From assembly GCA_965207535.1 (NCBI GenBank), contig CBDBMR010000016.1:594305-658304 (forward strand): a stretch of 64,000 nt of DNA, given 5' to 3'. A program made the translations under genes and the position numbers. Positions 34,720-42,130 of the stretch are shown here, in pieces. The DNA comes from JAJDXO01 sp965207535. GTDB lineage: Bacteria; Pseudomonadota; Alphaproteobacteria; Rhodospirillales; UBA2165. Positions within the stretch are counted from its first letter, which is position 1. Every line of letters begins with the position of its first letter. The notes beneath the pieces were generated by a model. The model was not told the DNA's origin and did not search any database. It worked only from the letters and a program-made list of their open reading frames with translations.

Positions 34720-35963
34720 GCGACCCGCGAAACCGAGGGGCGCGCCTGCAGACCAAATTTTTCGACGACCGAACCAACGCAATCGGAGAAGGCAAAGTTG
34801 CACCGGACACGCGCCGATCCCGCGGCGCCGAGTGCGTCCCGGCGGTAAGCGTCATGGATCAGCAACTCCAGGTGGGCCGCAATGACCGCCGTGTCTCCCG
34901 GCTCGGCAAGCAAGCCCGTTTCGCCATCGAGGATCAGCTCGGGTATCGCGGACACATTGGTTGCGACGACAGGCAGGCCCTGGCTCTGCGCTTCCATCAG
35001 GACGTTGGGCAATCCGTCCCGATCCCCGTTGGGCGCAACCACGCAGGTGAGCGCGAAGATATCCGACGTCCGGTAAGCCTCGGCGACCACGTCCTGCGGC
35101 TGGGCGCCGCGCCAGTCGATTCGATCCCCGATCCCCAGCCCCGCGGCCAGCCGTTGAAGCCGCTTCTTTTCGGGGCCGCCGCCAATGTGCTCGAACCGCC
35201 AAGCCGGTTCCCTCGGCAGCTTCGCCAGGGCCGTGATGAGATCCGCATACCCCTTCTTGGGAACCAGCCGGCCGACGGACAAAATACGGATGGGTGATTC
35301 CGGACTTCTTGCATGACGAGAATTTTCTTTTCCCGCTCCGGCCGGAAACCGGTCGAGATCGACGCCGTGATAGGCCAGCGACACCCGATCCGGATCAGGG
35401 GCAAGCGGCGACAGGTATTCCAGATTTATCTTGGTGCAGGTCAGCACCCAGTCGGCGCTGGCGAGCTTTTCCCGCAATTCCCATTCGGGGGTGGTCCAGA
35501 TATCGACGGCGTGAGCCGAAGCGGACCAGGGAATGTCTCGGAGGATCGAGGCGTACCGCGCCACGGATGACGGCGTATGGAGGAAGTGGGCGTACAGGCG
35601 GTCGACCTCGGGCCCCAATTCGGCGGCCAGCACCAGCGCCTGCCCCCAGCGCCGAATCCGGTTCGGCGTAGGATCGCGCGTGAGATCCCTGCGCCACGCC
35701 CGGCGCGCGTTGGCGTAGGTCTCGAGTTTACGGATGCGCCACCAGGATCTCAGTACGCGGATCGGCTCGCGCCACAGATACTCGGGCAGGTAGTTGACCG
35801 GAGCGTCGATCCGGCTGTGAACCGGATGGACGGCTCTGTCCGTGGGGTGACGCAGTGAGACGATACTGACGTCGAGGCCCGCCTGCTGCAGCGCCAGAAT
35901 TTCCTGCGCAATGAAGGTCTCGGAAAGCCTCGGGTAGCCCTTCAGGACGATGGCCGTGGTCAT
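34716..35963 (-). CDS. Glycosyltransferase family 4 protein (colanic-acid/EPS type)
   Basis: A 415-residue GT-B enzyme starting M-T-T-A-I-V-L-K-G-Y-P-R-L-S-E-T-F-I; the P-R-L-S-E-T-F-I pattern is typical of WcaL/AmsK-like exopolysaccharide transferases. The donor site includes V-G-R-L-V-P-K-K-G-Y, and near 320 G-L-P-N-V-L-M-E-A-Q-S-Q-G-L-P-V-V-A-T. It overlaps both operon neighbours by four bases, so translation is coupled. This is the strongest hint that the operon makes an extracellular polysaccharide or glycolipid. Confidence 0.88.
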   Translation of the reverse strand: MTTAIVLKGYPRLSETFIAQEILALQQAGLDVSIVSLRHPTDRAVHPVHSRIDAPVNYLPEYLWREPIRVLRSWWRIRKLETYANARRAWRRDLTRDPTPNRIRRWGQALVLAAELGPEVDRLYAHFLHTPSSVARYASILRDIPWSASAHAVDIWTTPEWELREKLASADWVLTCTKINLEYLSPLAPDPDRVSLAYHGVDLDRFPAGAGKENSRHARSPESPIRILSVGRLVPKKGYADLITALAKLPREPAWRFEHIGGGPEKKRLQRLAAGLGIGDRIDWRGAQPQDVVAEAYRTSDIFALTCVVAPNGDRDGLPNVLMEAQSQGLPVVATNVSAIPELILDGETGLLAEPGDTAVIAAHLELLIHDAYRRDALGAAGSARVRCNFAFSDCVGSVVEKFGLQARPSVSRVA

Positions 35964-37183
35964 CCGGCCCTTTCTTCGACGACCTTGATGTCCGGACGCC
36001 GATCCTCGTCGAGCCACGTATCGGTCAGACGGCAGATATTCCCGAGACCATCGAGCAATCCGGGAACGACCACTTCGGACGGCCGCTTCTGTTGGGTCAG
36101 TTGCCTGAGCGCCGTCGCCATGGATTTTGCGTCCCGGATACCGTCATCCTCCAACATGGAAAGCAGGCCGGTTTCCTGCGCCCGCGCCGCCCGAATGTAC
36201 TGCTCCATCCTGGGCCGAGTTCGCGGCACGATCAGGGCAGGCTTATCGAACGAGAGAATCTCGCAGAAGGTATTGTATCCTCCCATACCCACGACGCCGA
36301 CCGCCGCTTTGACGAAGTGTTCGAGACGGGCATCGAAAGTAATTGCCTCGACCGTGTCCAGCCTCGCAATGCGGTCAAGAAACGCCTCCTGACTTTCCGG
36401 CTGCATGAACGGTCCGAAAACGATCAGCGACGGGTGCGGGATACCGGGGTCGGTCTCATAGGCGCGGATCACCCAGTCGACCAGCGCGTCGCCGTCACCG
36501 CCGCCCCCGGCGGTGACCAGAATATAGGGTTCCTGAATATCGGGGGCCGGCGAGACCGAAGCCGCATCCGGCACGCCGTAGCGCAGGTATCCGGTGAACA
36601 CCATCTTGCGGCGAACCTGATCGGGAATGTCCAGTCCGGACAACGGGTCGTAGATTTGGGGCAGGCCATAAACCCAGATCTGGTCATAAAGATCCATCAG
36701 CGCCGGCATGACGTTCTTGCGCTCCCATTCGGGCCCGAGGAGCGCCGGTTCATCCATAACGTCCCGCAGACCGAGCGCCAGCGCGGTCCCCCGTTCCTTG
36801 AGCACATGGAGCGTCTCGCTCACCTCGCCGCGAAGTCCGAGGGGCTCCTTGTCGACGATAAACAGATCCGGATCGAAGGCCTCCGCCGTATGGCGAATAA
36901 TGGAGCCGCGCAAATCCATGGTTTGCTCGATATCCAGATGCAGATTGAGTGAGGTGTACTCGCCGTTGCGCAACTTGATGACCCCGGGCACGCGCACGAA
37001 GTCGACGCGCGCACGGAAATCGAAACTGCCGATGATCGGTGAGCCCGACAGTATCAGAACCGATAGTCCGCCGGACGAGCCGACCAGGGCATGGGCGATC
37101 GCCCGGCACCGGCGAAGGTGCCCCAGCCCAAAGCTGTCATGGCTGTAGATTAGTACGCGCGCGTGGTCGCGTCCGCTCTTCAT
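35960..37183 (-). CDS. GT-B glycosyltransferase (COG4671-like), first gene of the operon
   Basis: A 407-residue protein with H-D-S-F-G-L-G-H-L-R-R-C-R near the N-terminus. The nucleotide-binding region G-M-G-G-Y-N-T-F-C-E-I-L-S is near 305, followed by V-P-R-T-R-P-R-M-E-Q. ATG 37183 is chosen because the protein-like part begins there; the open frame upstream is basic and not conserved in character. It shares layout and motifs with the last operon gene (31821-33002). The 98-base space to the iron-transporter ATPase must hold the operon promoter. Confidence 0.8.
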   Translation of the reverse strand: MKSGRDHARVLIYSHDSFGLGHLRRCRAIAHALVGSSGGLSVLILSGSPIIGSFDFRARVDFVRVPGVIKLRNGEYTSLNLHLDIEQTMDLRGSIIRHTAEAFDPDLFIVDKEPLGLRGEVSETLHVLKERGTALALGLRDVMDEPALLGPEWERKNVMPALMDLYDQIWVYGLPQIYDPLSGLDIPDQVRRKMVFTGYLRYGVPDAASVSPAPDIQEPYILVTAGGGGDGDALVDWVIRAYETDPGIPHPSLIVFGPFMQPESQEAFLDRIARLDTVEAITFDARLEHFVKAAVGVVGMGGYNTFCEILSFDKPALIVPRTRPRMEQYIRAARAQETGLLSMLEDDGIRDAKSMATALRQLTQQKRPSEVVVPGLLDGLGNICRLTDTWLDEDRRPDIKVVEERAG

Positions 37184-37281
37184 CCCTGGTCGAGACCTTT
37201 CCGGTGGCCGCAGTTTCTGTGTGGGTACTATGCCATGCCGAATGGCGCCTGCAAATGACAAACTCCTTACGAAACAGAGAG

Positions 37282-38397
37282 TTATGCGTCGTCGGCGGAC
37301 GAACCGTAAACAGGACCGGCGGCCGAGGTTCTCTCGGTTTCCGGGCCGCCGCGGTGAAATACGAACGCCCCGGCGGGGTCCAGCCTCGCCGTCACCTGGG
37401 CTGAACCGTCGGTCGTGAAAATGCCGGGAACCCGGCAAAGATAGGTGGCGCCCGCTTCGTCGCCCGCAAGCCTGAACTGGACCCGGGTGTCCTGGCCCAC
37501 AGGGCGCGCGGAAACGATTTCGACGGGACAGGCCTGATCGTCGGTCGTCGACAGATTAACGCCGTTCGACCGGAATACGACATCGACCGCGCACCCCTCG
37601 CCCCGGCCGCCGGCCGCCACGGAACCCAGCGGCGTGTCGACCACACCGTTGCGCACGACGCCCGACATTAAATTGGTGCGGCCGAAGAAGGTGGCGACAA
37701 ACCGGTTCGCCGGGTTGGCATAGACCTTGGCCGGCGCACCCGCCTGATGGATGATGCCGCCCGGCCCCATGACCATCATGCGGTCCGACATGAACATCGC
37801 TTCTTCCGGATGGTGGGTAACCATCAGGACCGCCGTACCCGCCTGACGTAGCACCCGCAACGTCTCCTCGCGGACCTGATTGCGCAGGGTCTCGTCCAGA
37901 CCGGAAAACGGCTCGTCCAGCAAAACCACCTCGGGCTTGGGCGCCAGCACCCGCGCCAGCGCCACCCGCTGCTGTTGGCCGCCGGAAAGCGTGTGCGGAT
38001 AGGAATCCGCGTAAGCCTGCATGTTGACCTGGAAAAGCACCTCGTGGACGCGCGGCCGGCGCCGGCCGGCCGGAAGGCCGGAGATCCCGAACGCCACATT
38101 CTCGGCGATGGTCAGATGAGGAAACAGAGCATAGTCCTGAAACATCAGTCCGATGCGGCGGGATTCCGGCGGCACGTGCCAGCCCGGCTCCCCGACGGTT
38201 TGCCCGTGAAGCTTGATGGCGCCGGTCTGGACCCGTTCCAGCCCGGCCGCCAGCCGAAGCAGCGTCGTCTTGCCGCACCCCGACGGCCCGAGCAGGCAGA
38301 CGATTTCCCTGGGCTCCACGGTGCACGACACGTCGTCCAGGACCCGCGTCCTGCCGAATGCGTGCGAGAGGCCGGCAATCTCCAGAGCCGCCGTCAT
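37282..38397 (-). CDS. fbpC: Iron(III) ABC transporter ATP-binding protein (FbpC-like)
   Basis: A 371-residue ATPase. Walker A is G-P-S-G-C-G-K-T-T near 38-46, Q-loop M-F-Q-D-Y-A-L-F-P-H, signature L-S-G-G-Q-Q-Q-R, Walker B V-V-L-L-D-E-P-F-S-G-L-D, and a C-terminal TOBE-like regulatory domain (about 280-360). The start overlaps the permease gene stop (ATGA). It powers periplasmic-to-cytoplasmic Fe3+ import with fbpB and fbpA upstream. Assignment to iron rests on the partner binding protein and the Fur-box match. Confidence 0.87.
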   Translation of the reverse strand: MTAALEIAGLSHAFGRTRVLDDVSCTVEPREIVCLLGPSGCGKTTLLRLAAGLERVQTGAIKLHGQTVGEPGWHVPPESRRIGLMFQDYALFPHLTIAENVAFGISGLPAGRRRPRVHEVLFQVNMQAYADSYPHTLSGGQQQRVALARVLAPKPEVVLLDEPFSGLDETLRNQVREETLRVLRQAGTAVLMVTHHPEEAMFMSDRMMVMGPGGIIHQAGAPAKVYANPANRFVATFFGRTNLMSGVVRNGVVDTPLGSVAAGGRGEGCAVDVVFRSNGVNLSTTDDQACPVEIVSARPVGQDTRVQFRLAGDEAGATYLCRVPGIFTTDGSAQVTARLDPAGAFVFHRGGPETERTSAAGPVYGSSADDA

Positions 38398-40100
38398 TTC
38401 CGTGCCTCGGCGTTGGCGTCGATGTGAACCGTGTTCCTCATGGCGCGGCTGAGAATAACCACCGGGAGGATGCCTGCAAGGACGATTGCGAGCGCCGACG
38501 GCGAAGCCTCGGCGAATTGCTCGGAGGCGGCGAACTGATGCACCTGGGTCGCCAGGGTCTCGAAGTTGAAGGGCCGCATGATCACCGTCATCGGAAGTTC
38601 CTTCATGGTGTCGACGAACACCAGGATGGCCGCCGTCAGGATACTGCCGCGCAGAAGCGGGACGTGAACCCGCCACAGGACCCCGGCCGGACGGCAGCCC
38701 AGGGTGCGCGCCGCGCCGTCGATGTTGGGCGTCACCCGTTCGAGACCGCTCTCGACGGCGCCTTGCGACAGGGCCAGGAACCGGACCACATAGGCGAACA
38801 CCAGGGCGGCGCCGGTGCCGCTCAATATCAGGCCGGTGGAAATCCCGAAGAGGCGGCTCGTTTGCGCGTCGATCCAGTTGTCGAGAAGCCCGAAGGGGAT
38901 CATGACGCCCACCGCGAGGACGGCGCCGGGAATCGCGTAGCCGAGGCTCGCAAACCGGGTAAGGCTCTTGAGGGCCCGGTTGCCGCTCAGGCGGACGCCG
39001 TAGGCAAGCTGCAGTCCGATCAACACCGCGACAAGGGCGGCCAGGGCCGCGAGAAGCAGGCTGTTTCCGGCGCTGGTCAGAAACGCGGCGCCGCCGACCA
39101 GTTCGAGATTGGCCATGACGTCCGCCGACAGCAGGCCGACGGGCAACAGAAATCCGAGGGCCAGGGGAAGCGCGCACGCCAGCGTGGCGAGGTGCGCGGC
39201 GAAACCCGCCAATGGGCGGGGAACGGCGCGGCGGAGCGGCCCCCCCTGTCCATGATATCGCTGGCGGCGCCGGCTGAAACGCTCGGCCGTCAACAGGACC
39301 AGGACGAAAAGCAGTATGACGCCGGCGATCTGGGCGGCGCCGGCGACGCTGTTGAGGTTGAACCAAACATCGAAGATGCCGAGGGTCAGGGTCTGGACGG
39401 CAAAGAAATCCACCGTGCCGAAATCGTTCAGCGTTTCCATCAGCACCAGCGAAACGCCGACGGCAATGGACGGGCGGGCCAGCGGCACCGCGACGGTCAG
39501 AAAACTGCGCCACGGCCCCCGGCCGAGGGAGCGGCTGACTTCCATCATCCCGACCGACTGTTCGAGAAAGGCGGCCCGCGATAGCAGATAGACATAAGGG
39601 TAGAGAACCAGGGACATGACCACGATGGCGCCGCCGAGGGAGCGAATCTCCGGGAACCAGTAGTCCCTGGGCGATGTCCAGCCGCCGAGTTCCCTGAGCA
39701 GCCCCTGCACCGGCCCGGCGAACTCGAGGAAGTCGGTGAAGACGAAGGCGATGACGTAGGACGGAATGGCCAGCGGCAGGAGGAGCGACCACTCGAACAG
39801 TCCCCGCCCCGGAAACCGGAAATTGGTGACCAGCCAGGCGGTGCCGACGCCGATGATCAGGGTCCCCGCCCCGACGCCGGCCATGAGGCCGAGGGTCGTC
39901 CCGACATAGCGGGCGAGAACCGTGTCGATCAGATGTCCCCAGATGCCGCTGCCCGTTCCGGTCGCGAGAACCAGCACCGCGCCGATGGGAACGGCGACGC
40001 ATCCGGCGACCATCAGCGCGCCAATGGTCCAGCCGTCGACGCCGGCGGCGGCGAATCCCGGGCGGGTTTGGGGTCGGGTGATGGCGGGGGCGGTATTCAT
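38394..40100 (-). CDS. fbpB: Iron(III) ABC transporter permease (FbpB-like)
   Basis: A 568-residue permease with two homologous halves of about six TMs each, the fused layout of FbpB/SfuB/ThiP. EAA-type loops occur near 228 (M-M-E-V-S-R-S-L-G-R-G-P-W-R) and 488 (A-A-R-T-L-G-C-R-P-A-G-V-L-W-R). It forms the channel for FbpC. It is separated from fbpA by a 450-base repeat-filled gap although all three are in the same orientation. Confidence 0.88.
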   Translation of the reverse strand: MNTAPAITRPQTRPGFAAAGVDGWTIGALMVAGCVAVPIGAVLVLATGTGSGIWGHLIDTVLARYVGTTLGLMAGVGAGTLIIGVGTAWLVTNFRFPGRGLFEWSLLLPLAIPSYVIAFVFTDFLEFAGPVQGLLRELGGWTSPRDYWFPEIRSLGGAIVVMSLVLYPYVYLLSRAAFLEQSVGMMEVSRSLGRGPWRSFLTVAVPLARPSIAVGVSLVLMETLNDFGTVDFFAVQTLTLGIFDVWFNLNSVAGAAQIAGVILLFVLVLLTAERFSRRRQRYHGQGGPLRRAVPRPLAGFAAHLATLACALPLALGFLLPVGLLSADVMANLELVGGAAFLTSAGNSLLLAALAALVAVLIGLQLAYGVRLSGNRALKSLTRFASLGYAIPGAVLAVGVMIPFGLLDNWIDAQTSRLFGISTGLILSGTGAALVFAYVVRFLALSQGAVESGLERVTPNIDGAARTLGCRPAGVLWRVHVPLLRGSILTAAILVFVDTMKELPMTVIMRPFNFETLATQVHQFAASEQFAEASPSALAIVLAGILPVVILSRAMRNTVHIDANAEARK

Positions 40101-40550
40101 CGGCGGGGAATGACCTTATCGCCGCATCCCTCTTCCTCCAAGGGAGAGGGAATATACGGCACAAACCAAGTCGTCATCACCGGGCTTGACCCGGTGATCC
40201 ACGCTTTGGGGGACAGCGGTACACGTGGATGGCCGGGTCTGGGCCCGGCCATGACGGATTTGGGGGTAGCCATGCCCCCCTCACCCGGCTACGAGCAGGG
40301 AACGGGCGGATTGGTCCACCTCCCCCCTGGAGGGGGAGGTCGAGACGGCCGGCGATAGCCGGGCGTCGAGGGTGGGGGGGACCTTGTGCCGCACCGCTTG
40401 CATCCCCCCCTCCCTGGCCCTCCCCCTCGGAGGGGGGAGGGAATAGGTGGGGAGAGGTCGGTCATTTCCCACAGGGAATTGACCAAGGTGAGGGGGTGCG
40501 CAAACGGCCTCCAAAACGCCCGATGCGCTTCCGAATGGAATCTTCACGCC
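40101..40550. repeat. Intergenic repeat cluster between fbpA and fbpB
   Basis: There is no gene here. From left to right it holds a two-hairpin repeat (40173-40255), several C-rich/G-rich palindromes around 40313-40345 and 40404-40440, and a reverse-oriented copy (about 40449-40532) of the repeat also seen at 61134-61242 and, in part, at 52947-53000. The hairpins lie inside what should be one transcript running from fbpA to fbpC and could stabilise or terminate it. Confidence 0.75.
40173..40255. repeat. Two-hairpin alphaproteobacterial intergenic repeat, copy A
   Basis: Hairpin 1 is CACCGGG-cttga-CCCGGTG. Hairpin 2 is ATGGCCGGG with CCCGGCCAT. The unit is bounded by GTCATCACC at the left and GGCCATGAC at the right. 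Similar units are at 41990-42071 and 53030-53112. Confidence 0.85.
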
Positions 40551-41585
40551 CTAGCCGTTGAAATCGACCCGGTCCACCAGTTTCGTCGCCGTCGCGCGAT
40601 GCTTGGCGACGTTGTCCAGGTTCACGGAATCGCGCTTGAACTTGCCCCATCCCGCGACCATCGGATGCCATTCGACGCCGGCCTTGACCGGATACTCGAA
40701 GTTCTGGTCGGCATACATTTTCTGGGCGAAGTCCCCGCTCAGGAACTCGAGCAGCTTGACCGCGTTGGCCTTGTTCTTGGCATGTTCGGTGACGGCCGCG
40801 CCGCTGATGTTGACGTGGGTTCCGCGGCCGGCCTGGTTGGGAAACAGGATATTGACCGAAGCGGCCCATTCCTTCTGCGCCGGATTCTTGTCGTTGGTGG
40901 CCATTTTGCCCATGTAGTAGGTGTTGCCGAGGGACACGTCGCAGACGCCCTCCTTGATGGCCTTGACCTGCGCGCGGTCGTTGCCCTGCGGCTTGCGGGC
41001 GAGGTTCGCCTTGACGCCCCTGAGCCACGCCTCGGCCGCCTTCTCGCCCTTGGCTTCGATGATCGAGGCGATCAGGGAGACCGTATAGACGTGCTTGCCG
41101 GACCGGGTGCAGACCCGCCCCTTCATGTGGGGCTTCGCAAGGTCCTCGTAGGACGCGACCTCGCCGGGCTTCACCCTTTCCTTGTGGGCGTAGATGATCC
41201 GGGCGCGGGTGGTCAGGCCGTACCAGAAGCCCTGCGGGTGCCGGTACTGTGACGGAATGTTCCTGTTCAGGACCGGCGACGAGACGGGCTGCAGCAGCTC
41301 GGCGTTGGTCAGCGCATCGAGACGCGAGATATCGACGGTCAACACCGCGTCCGCCGGCGTGTTCCGGCCCTCCGCCTTGAGGCGCTGGAGCATCCCCTTC
41401 TGGGCGTAGACGACATTCACCTTGATGCCGGTCTGCCGGGTGAATTCGTTGAGGAACGGCTGGATGAGAAACGGCTGGCGATAGGAATAGAGGTTTACTT
41501 CCTCCGCACCGGCGTTTCCCGGGCCGAGCACCGGCAGCATTGCGGCGGCGGCGGCGGCGGCGACGAGAGAGATGGTTTTTTTCAT
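40551..41585 (-). CDS. fbpA: Periplasmic iron(III)-binding protein (FbpA-like)
   Basis: A 344-residue solute-binding protein with a signal peptide at about 1-27 (alanine-rich, ending N-A-G-A-E). The mature part begins V-N-L-Y-S-Y-R-Q-P. The adjacent tyrosines N-T-Y-Y-M-G-K near 221 are the Fe3+-phenolate ligands of the FbpA/FutA family. ATG 41585 is the family-like start; 19 more residues upstream are open but would spoil the signal peptide. A Fur-box match lies about 85 bases upstream. It binds ferric iron for the FbpBC importer. Confidence 0.9.
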   Translation of the reverse strand: MKKTISLVAAAAAAAMLPVLGPGNAGAEEVNLYSYRQPFLIQPFLNEFTRQTGIKVNVVYAQKGMLQRLKAEGRNTPADAVLTVDISRLDALTNAELLQPVSSPVLNRNIPSQYRHPQGFWYGLTTRARIIYAHKERVKPGEVASYEDLAKPHMKGRVCTRSGKHVYTVSLIASIIEAKGEKAAEAWLRGVKANLARKPQGNDRAQVKAIKEGVCDVSLGNTYYMGKMATNDKNPAQKEWAASVNILFPNQAGRGTHVNISGAAVTEHAKNKANAVKLLEFLSGDFAQKMYADQNFEYPVKAGVEWHPMVAGWGKFKRDSVNLDNVAKHRATATKLVDRVDFNG

Positions 41586-41670
41586 TTTGGTCGTGTCCCA
41601 GTCAATTCGATTGCCCGGCTCGATTTTGCGAACCGTTATCAACTACACCTATCAGATAAAAATCGAAAAT

Positions 41671-41689
41671 GCAAATCATTATCATTATC
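41671..41689 (-). promoter_or_regulatory. Fur-box-like operator upstream of fbpA
   Basis: On the minus strand GATAATGATAATGATTTGC matches the classical 19-base Fur consensus GATAATGATAATCATTATC at 16 positions. Its position upstream of the iron-binding protein gene suggests repression of fbpABC when iron is plentiful. In Alphaproteobacteria the binder could be Fur/Mur or, less likely by sequence, Irr. Confidence 0.75.
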
Positions 41690-41703
41690 AAATTGGGAAT
41701 TGT

Positions 41704-41931
41704 TTATCCGCCTGAAACCGCCTGAGCCATGTCGAATTTGCATAGCTCCAAGTCATTGAAATCATTGAATTGGCAAAAAACCGCGTTTTCGCTGTAATAG
41801 TCATTCATGGACATTAATAGACATTTATTGTCATCCTTTTCGGGGGTACCTCCCATTTGGCACGTACAAACTTGCATAGCTCGCCGGCCAACCAAAACGC
41901 CGCCCGGATGGGGCGGCGGCCGTTCATTCAT
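41704..41931 (-). CDS. Hypothetical 75-residue ORF, doubtful
   Basis: A short Cys-containing ORF (C-T-C-Q near the middle) in a noticeably AT-richer stretch upstream of the Fur-box match, with no recognised domain and no clear ribosome site. It may be non-coding leader or acquired DNA. The stretch 41586-42130 holds otherwise only the Fur-box match and a two-hairpin repeat. Confidence 0.2.
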   Translation of the reverse strand: MNERPPPHPGGVLVGRRAMQVCTCQMGGTPEKDDNKCLLMSMNDYYSENAVFCQFNDFNDLELCKFDMAQAVSGG

Positions 41932-41989
41932 TTAGCACGGTCGCGGGTGGGAGCAAGGGGGGAACTGGGGAGCGGGTAGACCACAAATC

Positions 41990-42071
41990 GTCATCACCGG
42001 GCTTGACCCGGTGATCCACGTTTTTGGGGGCGGCGGTACACGTGGATGCCCGTGTCGAGCACGGGCATGAC
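41990..42071. repeat. Two-hairpin alphaproteobacterial intergenic repeat, copy B
   Basis: Hairpin 1 is identical to copy A. Hairpin 2 is ATGCCCGTG-tcgag-CACGGGCAT, differing from copy A on both arms so that pairing is kept. A shorter half-unit follows near 42099-42121. It lies between the fbp promoter region and the end of hsdR. Confidence 0.85.
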
Positions 42072-42130
42072 GGGTTGGTTTGTGTCGTATATCCATTCGT
42101 CATGGCCGGGCCCGGTGATGACGACCCGCT

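Noticed and set aside
40300..40450. C-rich/G-rich repeats as a possible CRISPR array
   Set aside because: No regular repeat-spacer spacing and no cas genes; they are nested palindromes.
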